Made by a program: the position numbers and the translations under genes. Below, one piece after another: positions 40,440 to 46,508 of a stretch of DNA of 46,508 nt. Numbering within the stretch: the stretch's first letter is position 1; every line of letters begins with the position of its first letter. The notes under the pieces were generated by a model. It saw only the letters and a program-made list of their open reading frames with translations. It was not told where the DNA came from and did no database searches. The stretch is from an uncultured Lachnospiraceae bacterium (lineage in GTDB: Bacteria > Bacillota > Clostridia > Lachnospirales > Lachnospiraceae): assembly GCA_910583615.1 (NCBI GenBank), contig CAJTXP010000031.1, positions 1 to 46,508 of the forward strand, given 5' to 3'.

Positions 40440-41066
40440 ATGAATTGTATCATCATCGGAATCGCCGGCGGAACCGGCTCAGGAAAATCCACATTCACCA
40501 ATCGTCTGAAGGAGGAGTTCAAAGACGATGTCGCTGTGATTTACCACGACAACTATTACCGCAGACAGGATGAAGTCTCTTTTGAAGACCGCAAAAAAGT
40601 CAATTATGACCATCCGGATTCACTGGAAACACAGCTTCTTCTGGAACACCTCCATATGCTGAAAGACGGTCAGGCGGTAGACTGTCCGGTCTATGACTAC
40701 AGCCTCCATAACCGGTCAAACCAGACGGTACGTATCGAACCGAGGAAAATCATTCTTGCAGAAGGAATCCTCCTTCTTGCTGACAAGCGCATCCGGGATC
40801 TTCTGGATATCAAAATCTATGTGGAAGCGGACGCTGACGAACGGATCTTAAGAAGAGTCGTCCGGGATGTAAAAGAACGGGGACGTGACATTGATAATAT
40901 TGTGGAACAGTACCTGACTACGGTCAAGCCCATGCACTACCTTTATGTGGAACCTACCCGCGCCATGGCAGACATCGTCATCAACAGCGGTATGAATAAT
41001 GTGGCTTTTGATATCGTCCGCTCCAGGATCCAGCTGATGCTTGAGGAAGAAGACGCAGGATTTTAA
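40440..41066 (+). CDS. udk: Uridine kinase
   Basis: The 208-aa protein phosphorylates uridine and cytidine in pyrimidine salvage. It has the P-loop GIAGGTGSGKSTFTNRL at 7-23, YHDNYYRRQDEV with the acidic and aromatic nucleoside contacts, DHPDSLETQLL, PVYDYSLHNR and KIILAEGILLLAD (Walker B-like). RRVVRDVKERGRDI near 140 is the lid. Its length is normal for the family. It is transcribed alone, followed by a terminator. Confidence 0.95.
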   Translation: MNCIIIGIAGGTGSGKSTFTNRLKEEFKDDVAVIYHDNYYRRQDEVSFEDRKKVNYDHPDSLETQLLLEHLHMLKDGQAVDCPVYDYSLHNRSNQTVRIEPRKIILAEGILLLADKRIRDLLDIKIYVEADADERILRRVVRDVKERGRDIDNIVEQYLTTVKPMHYLYVEPTRAMADIVINSGMNNVAFDIVRSRIQLMLEEEDAGF

Positions 41067-41106
41067 ATCGGCGGCGCCCTGATCCGGATAATCTCCAGAT
41101 AAAAAA

Positions 41107-41137
41107 CCCCCGGACGGTGCTGCACCACGGTTCGGGG
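41107..41137. terminator. Terminator between convergent udk and queA
   Basis: A C-rich arm at 41108-41119 pairs with a G-rich arm at 41126-41137 (one mismatch, one G-U), with a 6-base loop. On the minus strand the stem is followed by TTTTTT; on the plus strand by a weaker T-rich tract. It ends the pheT-cotH-queA transcript and udk. Confidence 0.85.
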
Positions 41138-41187
41138 ATTCATTCTTTTGATTTTCTTTTTCGTTTAACAGCAGTTAAATCCGGATG

Positions 41188-42213
41188 TCATTTAATAAAC
41201 ATGGCATCCCCAAAACTGAAAAAGCGATACCGTTCTCTCACCGCTTCTGCATAGGCATTCAGGATCTTTTCTCTTCCGGCCAGAGCAGAAACCAGCATCA
41301 GCAGGGTAGATTCCGGCAGATGGAAATTCGTGATCAGGCCGTCAATCATCCGAAACTCATATCCTGGATAGATGAAGATGTCCGTCCAGCCGCTTCCGGC
41401 TTTTAAGATTCCGTCCTCTCCCGCTGCCGATTCCAGTGTCCGGCAGCTTGTAGTTCCCACTGCGATCACTCTTTTGCCGCATGCTTTCGTCTCGTTGATC
41501 AGACGGGCCTGCTCTTCCTCCACCATATAAAACTCCGAATGCATATGGTGTTCCAGAATATTCTCCGCCTTTACCGGACGGAATGTCCCAAGTCCTACGT
41601 GCAGCGTCACATGGGCGATGTGAACGCCTTTTTCCTCAATCTTCTGAAGAAGTTCCGGCGTAAAATGCAGCCCCGCCGTCGGCGCCGCCGCAGAGCCGTC
41701 ATGTTTCGCATAAACAGTCTGATAGCGGTTCCTGTCTTTCAGCTGATGCGTAATATACGGCGGAAGCGGCATCTGCCCCAGCTGATCCAGAATCTCTTCA
41801 AAGATCCCTTCACAGTGAAACCGAATCTTCCGGTTTCCATCCTCCACCACTTCCAGCACTTCCCCTGTCAGAAGGCCGTCGCCAAAGCGGATTCTCGTAC
41901 CCGGCCTGGCCTTTTTCCCTGGCTTTACCAGCGTCTCCCACACGTCGCCTTCTGTGCGTTTCAGTAAAAGCACCTCAATCCTGGCGCCTGTTTCTTCTCT
42001 GCTCCCGATCAGACGGGCCGGAATAACTTTTGTATTATTTATCACCAGGCAGTCGCCCGGATACAGGTAATCAACAATATCTCTGAATATGTGATGTTCC
42101 GTCTCTCCAGTCGCTTTATCAAGCAGCAGAAGCCTGGAAGATGACCGGTCCAGAAGCGGATCCTGTGCGATCAGCTCCTGCGGAAGTTCGTAATAAAAAT
42201 CATGTAAATTCAT
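41188..42213 (-). CDS. queA: S-adenosylmethionine:tRNA ribosyltransferase-isomerase
   Basis: The 341-aa enzyme makes epoxyqueuosine from 7-aminomethyl-7-deazaguanine in tRNA. Family motifs: FYYELPQELIAQDPL at the start, DCLVINNTKVIPARL, ETLVKPGKKARPG, YQTVYAKHDGSAAAPTAGLHF near 190, HVTLHVGLGTFRPVK, and FHLPESTLLMLVSALAG near the end. It lies 18 bp after the CotH-like gene and has AGAGGG before its ATG, so it is the last gene of the pheT operon. The other queuosine genes are not in the window. Confidence 0.97.
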   Translation of the reverse strand: MNLHDFYYELPQELIAQDPLLDRSSSRLLLLDKATGETEHHIFRDIVDYLYPGDCLVINNTKVIPARLIGSREETGARIEVLLLKRTEGDVWETLVKPGKKARPGTRIRFGDGLLTGEVLEVVEDGNRKIRFHCEGIFEEILDQLGQMPLPPYITHQLKDRNRYQTVYAKHDGSAAAPTAGLHFTPELLQKIEEKGVHIAHVTLHVGLGTFRPVKAENILEHHMHSEFYMVEEEQARLINETKACGKRVIAVGTTSCRTLESAAGEDGILKAGSGWTDIFIYPGYEFRMIDGLITNFHLPESTLLMLVSALAGREKILNAYAEAVRERYRFFSFGDAMFIK

Positions 42214-42231
42214 AGATAGCCCTCTGTCTTC

Positions 42232-43914
42232 TCATTCTATCCGGATTCCAAACAGCGACTCCACTTCTGACCGCATTATCTCCGGACGTTTTTCAACAAA
42301 TTCATAGATCGTCTCCAGATTCTGCTCCACTTCTTCCATATCCATCGTATAGGTCTCGTCAATGCTCTGCTTATAGGCAAAGCTTTCCGAAAGCTCCTGA
42401 TCCCGCTCCGCCTGAAGCTGCAGGATCGCCGCACGGACTTTTTCTTCCGTAAAATATTCATGGATGCAGCGTTCTATGTATTCAGCAAATTTTTCCTGCA
42501 TATCCGGACGTCTCATAACCGCCCCGAACAGCGGGCTTTCTTCCATGACCGTCTGAATGGACAGCCACTCTTCCTCCGGTTCATTGAAGATATTGAAACC
42601 TGCTTCCATGTCATAATACAGGTAACGCCATCTTCCGTCCTGCCGTCCGTCTCCGTACACTCCGTTTGAGCTGTAATATCGGTACAGCTTCACGTTATTG
42701 AGCGGCCAGTCCCAGTTTCCGATATAGGTCTCAATGGCAAAATACTGGATCATATTTTCCACATCGACCAGTTTTTGGAATTCTTCAAAGATCCGGTCAT
42801 CCGCCAGATCCTGCTCTGCATATTCTGCCAGATGCTCATAATCTGCATACGCCTGATGATCCTCCTCATCTGCATCTACATCTTCGCGTATTTTATCGTC
42901 TCTTAACTTTACTTTCCGGTAACTGTCTCCCGGCTGTATCAGTCCGTAATTTTCCTCCATATAGCGGTCGTCATAGACTTCCTGAAGCCACTCAAAATTA
43001 TAATACTCTCCGTTCAGCCAAACGGAAGCCGCCGCTACGGACTTTGTATCAATGTCTTCGATCTGACTGCACAGCCTCTGAAAGAGCTCCTCCCGGAACA
43101 GCGTAACGCTTTTGTCAAAGCCATGGGCGCGCACTACCAGCCGTTCGTAAGAATCCTGTATCTTCTCCCCTTCTCCGGGGGCATTATCTGCAAAAAAAGG
43201 GCAGGAAAAAGTATTTTTTCCATATTCTTCTCTGGCATACAGTTTAAAGGATTTGTAATAATACTGTCGGCTGGCATGCCCGAAGATACGGATCCCGGCA
43301 TTCTGGGATATCAGACGCTCTCCGTCCGGAGACAGAATCTCCACCCATGCATCCCGCTCCCATTCTCGCCCCTCCTGTGTAAAATTCGCCGGCTGCGTCA
43401 ATTTGCCCGAGATGTATTCTTCTCCTGTCCGGTATTCATCCCGGATCCTGCCTTCCACCATGATTCCATGTTCATAATCATACAGATTATACGGATCACT
43501 GGTCAGACATACAATATAAGTGCTGAACCGTTTCTGAAGCGTCTCCATCTGCTCTGCATAGAAATAAGTGCGGGTAAACAGTTCTCCCCACGTCTCGGTA
43601 TCTTCATCATATGTACATGCACGCAGCACGCAGCTCTGTACCTGTTCCGAGGCGGGCAGAATCACCGGTCCTTCATAAAGCATGCTGTCCAGCGAAGGAA
43701 CGCTTCCATCCAGCGTATAGAAGATCGGAACTTCTTTTGGACAGGACAGTTCAAGAATCAGATCTCCTTCACAAAAGGAAGCATCCTGCGATACCGTCAC
43801 GCGGGTCTCCTGCTCCATGGACTCTGCCTGAGAAGGACTGATCACCGCCGCAAGAAGCAGAAGCAGGGTTACTGCCATAAGAGGCAGCACCCTGACTGAT
43901 TTCCTTCTGTTCAT
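42232..43914 (-). CDS. Secreted CotH-kinase-family protein
   Basis: The 560-aa protein has a signal peptide (1-30, ending SQAES), then a chitobiase/FN3-like beta domain at about 40-115 (PKEVPIFYTLDGSVPSLDS; EGPVILPASE) and a CotH domain at about 125-520. CotH-type landmarks are IRIFGHASRQYYYKSFKLYA, SVWLNGEYYNFEWLQEVYDD, YIGNWDWPLNNVKLYRYY (catalytic-type Asp and Asn) and WRYLYYDMEAGF with the metal-binding Asp. CotH proteins are atypical protein kinases, in Bacillus acting on spore coat proteins; an exported one with a beta domain probably acts on extracellular or envelope proteins. Its ATG shares a base with the pheT stop (TAATG), so it is translationally coupled. Confidence 0.88.
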   Translation of the reverse strand: MNRRKSVRVLPLMAVTLLLLLAAVISPSQAESMEQETRVTVSQDASFCEGDLILELSCPKEVPIFYTLDGSVPSLDSMLYEGPVILPASEQVQSCVLRACTYDEDTETWGELFTRTYFYAEQMETLQKRFSTYIVCLTSDPYNLYDYEHGIMVEGRIRDEYRTGEEYISGKLTQPANFTQEGREWERDAWVEILSPDGERLISQNAGIRIFGHASRQYYYKSFKLYAREEYGKNTFSCPFFADNAPGEGEKIQDSYERLVVRAHGFDKSVTLFREELFQRLCSQIEDIDTKSVAAASVWLNGEYYNFEWLQEVYDDRYMEENYGLIQPGDSYRKVKLRDDKIREDVDADEEDHQAYADYEHLAEYAEQDLADDRIFEEFQKLVDVENMIQYFAIETYIGNWDWPLNNVKLYRYYSSNGVYGDGRQDGRWRYLYYDMEAGFNIFNEPEEEWLSIQTVMEESPLFGAVMRRPDMQEKFAEYIERCIHEYFTEEKVRAAILQLQAERDQELSESFAYKQSIDETYTMDMEEVEQNLETIYEFVEKRPEIMRSEVESLFGIRIE

Positions 43915-46334
43915 TATTGTCTAAGCTCCGCACCAAGAGACTTAAGTCCGTTCAGGATTTTCTTCATAACTGCTGTAATCTCTGCTTCTTCCAGCGTCTT
44001 GTCTTTTGCGCGGAAGACGATCGAATACGCCACAGACTTGCAGCCTTCCTGAATCTGAGCGCCCTCGTATACATCAAAAAGTTCATAGCTCTCCAGAATC
44101 TTTCCGCCGCGGACTGCAATGATCTCCTCAATCTGCCCTACCAGAACTTCTCTGGGAACGACCATGGAAATATCTCTTGTCACTGCGGGGAATCTGGCAA
44201 TTCCTTCGTATTTCCGGTCAAAGGTCGCTTTTTCCACAACAGACGGCATATCCAGAACCGCCACGTATGCTCTCTCTCCAATGCCATAAGAAGCTGCAAC
44301 CGTTGGATGAACCTCTCCTGTATATCCGATCTGCGTACCGTCATAAATAATATCTGCCTGACGGCCCGGATGCAGGTAAGGCCTGCCGGATCCGGGATCA
44401 TAAACCTCCTTTTTGTGCATGCCGATCTTATCCAGGAATTCTTCCACGACTCCCTTCATGGTGAAGAAATCCCCGTCGCCGTACATGCCAAGGGTAAACT
44501 GCATCCGCTCATCCGGCAGCTCCTGAAGGGGAAGGCTCTTCGGAAGATAGATATTCCCCAGCTCATAGAGACGGACATTTTTATTTCTGCGGTTGTAGTT
44601 GGTCGCCAGTGAAGTCAGCATACCGTTCAGCGAAACCGTTCTCATAATGGAGAAATCCTCTCCCAGCGGATTGGAGATCACGACTGCCTGCCGTTCCTTT
44701 GCATCTGCAGGCAGCATCAGCTTGTCGAACACTTTCGGACTTTCAAAGCTGTAGTTCATCCCCTGTGAGAACCCGCAGAACTCTGCAATATCTCTTGCAA
44801 CGGCTTCCACTCTCAAATAAAACGGAAGCTTTCCGGTCGTTGCCTCCCCCTTCGGAAGCGTTGTCGGAATATTGTCATATCCATAGAACCGCGCCACTTC
44901 CTCCGCAATGTCTGCTGTCCGCAGCAGGTCCTGACGGAATGTCGGAACAACCAGCTCTTTTGTCTCTGCCTCATACTGAAGTCCCAGAGGCCCAAAGTAC
45001 GAAAGCATCTGTTCGGCGCTTAACGCAGTTCCCAGAAGCGCATTGATGCGTTCCGGTTCAAAAGGCACCCGGACCGGCTCTCTTTTTTCTTCGTATACAT
45101 CCACGATGCCGTCCACCACTTCTCCGGCGCCCAGCTCTTCAATCAGCTGGCAGGCCCGGTTAATAGCCGCCTCTGCGTTGTTCGGATCCAGTCCTTTTTC
45201 AAATTTTCCGGATGCCTCTGTACGAAGCCCTACCTTTTTGCTGGACAGACGGATGTTGGTTCCGTCAAAGCAGGCCGCCTCAAACAGCATGGTATGCACA
45301 TCCTCAGTAATCATGGAATTCTCACCTCCCATGATCCCCGCCATGCCTACTGCCTTCTCTCCGTCACAGATCATCAGAACGGAATCGTCCAGCGTTCTCT
45401 CCTGTCCATCCAGAGTAACGAATTTTTCGTCTTTTTCTGCGCGGCGGACTACGATCCTGTGATCTGCAATCGTATCCAGATCATAGGCATGCATGGGCTG
45501 CCCATATTCTTCCATCACATAGTTGGTGATGTCGACCACGTTATTGATGGGACGGATGCCTACGGAAGCAAGCCTTCTCTGCATCCATTCCGGTGAAGGC
45601 GCAAGCCGGATATTCTTCACTACTCTTGCACAGTATCTGGGACACAGAGCGGTGTCTTTTACTTCCACCTTAATATAATTGTTTACATCGTCTCCGCTGC
45701 CTTTTACTTTTACTTCCGGAACCTTATACTCTTTGCGGAAGGTGGCTGCGGCTTCTCTGGCCAGTCCCAGTACGCTGTAACAGTCCACCCGGTTGGAAGT
45801 AATCTCAAATTCAAACACCACATCCCGAAGTCCCAGCGCCTCTATGGCATCTGCGCCCACTTCAGCATTTTCCGGGAAAATATAGATTCCAAGTTCCGGA
45901 GCTTCCGGATACATATCCCGACTGGAACCAAGCTCCTCTATGGAGCACATCATACCATTCGATTCGATCCCGCGGAGTTTTCCCTTTTTGATCTGAATGC
46001 CTCCGGGAGTCATCTTACCGTCATGTCCTCCTGCGACACGTCCTCCGTCCAGCACCACCGGCACCTTGTCTCCTTCTTTTACATTCGGCGCGCCGGTCAC
46101 AATCTGTATGTTCTCGCCTTTTCCCACATTGACCTGGCAGATAATCAGCTTATCTGCGTCCGGATGGCGTTCTATCTTTTCTATCTGCCCGATGATGATA
46201 TGCTCCAGGTCTGCATCCATCCTCGTAAATCCTTCTACCTTGGAACCGGACAGCGTCATGGCGTCCGTAAATTCCTGAGCCGTCACATCAAGCTCCGGCA
46301 CATATGCTTTTATCCATGATAAAGATGTGTTCAT
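43914..46334 (-). CDS. pheT: Phenylalanyl-tRNA synthetase beta subunit
   Basis: The 806-aa form starts at the ATG at 46334 behind AAGGAG; the extra ten codons upstream overlap that site. The beta subunit pairs with PheS to charge tRNA-Phe. Domains in order: a tRNA-binding OB fold (IIGQIEKIERHPDADKLIICQ near 50), the B3/B4 editing region (RVDCYSVLGLAREAA, VRRAEKDEKFVTLDGQERTL), B5 (EEVARFYGYDNIPTTLP), the catalytic-like core (YELGNIYLP, IGYTGEVHP), and the C-terminal anticodon-binding FDX-ACB domain (FPAVTRDISMVVP; SVAYSIVFRAKDKTL). Length is normal. pheS, usually directly upstream, would lie beyond the right edge. cotH and queA follow without gaps. Confidence 0.97.
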   Translation of the reverse strand: MNTSLSWIKAYVPELDVTAQEFTDAMTLSGSKVEGFTRMDADLEHIIIGQIEKIERHPDADKLIICQVNVGKGENIQIVTGAPNVKEGDKVPVVLDGGRVAGGHDGKMTPGGIQIKKGKLRGIESNGMMCSIEELGSSRDMYPEAPELGIYIFPENAEVGADAIEALGLRDVVFEFEITSNRVDCYSVLGLAREAAATFRKEYKVPEVKVKGSGDDVNNYIKVEVKDTALCPRYCARVVKNIRLAPSPEWMQRRLASVGIRPINNVVDITNYVMEEYGQPMHAYDLDTIADHRIVVRRAEKDEKFVTLDGQERTLDDSVLMICDGEKAVGMAGIMGGENSMITEDVHTMLFEAACFDGTNIRLSSKKVGLRTEASGKFEKGLDPNNAEAAINRACQLIEELGAGEVVDGIVDVYEEKREPVRVPFEPERINALLGTALSAEQMLSYFGPLGLQYEAETKELVVPTFRQDLLRTADIAEEVARFYGYDNIPTTLPKGEATTGKLPFYLRVEAVARDIAEFCGFSQGMNYSFESPKVFDKLMLPADAKERQAVVISNPLGEDFSIMRTVSLNGMLTSLATNYNRRNKNVRLYELGNIYLPKSLPLQELPDERMQFTLGMYGDGDFFTMKGVVEEFLDKIGMHKKEVYDPGSGRPYLHPGRQADIIYDGTQIGYTGEVHPTVAASYGIGERAYVAVLDMPSVVEKATFDRKYEGIARFPAVTRDISMVVPREVLVGQIEEIIAVRGGKILESYELFDVYEGAQIQEGCKSVAYSIVFRAKDKTLEEAEITAVMKKILNGLKSLGAELRQ

Positions 46335-46350
46335 ATCTCTCTCCTTCTTA

Positions 46351-46508
46351 TTATAGTTCCGCATCTGTCTCTCTCAATGCCCTGCTTCTGGAAGCATTTC
46401 CGTACACAGACGTGTCCGCAAATCCTTCCGGGTATTGTTCGGACGGATGCTGTTTATAGTTCCGCATCTGTCTCTCTCAATGCCCTGCTTCTGGAAGCAT
46501 TTCCGTAC
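46351..46508. repeat. Exact 55-bp direct repeat at the right end
   Basis: Positions 46351-46405 and 46454-46508 are identical over 55 bases, offset by 103 bp, and the second copy ends exactly at the last base of the window. The bases before the copies differ. No gene is seen in this 174-base stretch upstream of pheT. It may be part of a short tandem array or the effect of an assembly break. Confidence 0.9.

Overview
The window looks like chromosome from an anaerobic, Gram-positive Clostridia of Lachnospiraceae type. The support is moderate base composition with strong AGGAGG-type ribosome binding sites, a flavodiiron-rubredoxin-NADH oxidoreductase triple fusion, an ECF-type S component, an SdpRI pair, BlaI/M56 signalling, and secreted or membrane proteins with Gram-positive signal peptides. 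No tRNA, rRNA, CRISPR array or insertion sequence was seen.

Region 1 (1-21459, minus strand) is one tightly packed run of 18 genes that leaves the window at the left edge still open. It starts at a consensus sigma-A promoter (TTGACA-17-TATAAT) followed by three GTCGA repeats exactly 10 bp apart. Transcription order: membrane VWA protein; 719-aa sheath-like protein; two near-identical tube-like proteins; a large intercistronic hairpin; J-domain protein; two FHA proteins; two PP2C-like membrane proteins; an Hsp70-like ATPase; four unrecognised proteins (candidate baseplate parts); a VgrG/gpD-type spike; a pentapeptide-repeat protein; an Imm11-like protein; a DUF4280 PAAR-like tip; and a second VgrG fused to a hydrophobic segment and the opening motif of an RHS/DUF6531 polymorphic toxin. 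I read this as a contractile injection system (CIS), related to type VI secretion, with its own Hsp70/J chaperone pair and a phospho-signalling-like membrane module. No ClpV, TssJLM or kinase was recognised. It is the best candidate in the window for an undescribed system.

Region 2 (21680-29934) holds small accessory modules: a blaI-like repressor, M56 membrane metallopeptidase and small secreted peptide (plus strand); an AAA-ATPase/PD-(D/E)XK protein; a P1-family peptidase with an ECF S component and a long structured leader; an autoregulated sdpR-sdpI pair with a clear operator; and a cupin-SseB pair.

Region 3 (29931-46508) is mostly housekeeping: an MBOAT acyltransferase with an SGNH hydrolase (cell-surface O-acylation), a three-domain flavodiiron protein, leuS, tyrA-aroA, a decayed ATPase remnant, udk, and a pheT-cotH-queA operon. 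The right end finishes inside an exact 55-bp direct repeat, which may mark an assembly break.

All family names come from reading motifs by eye; no database was searched.
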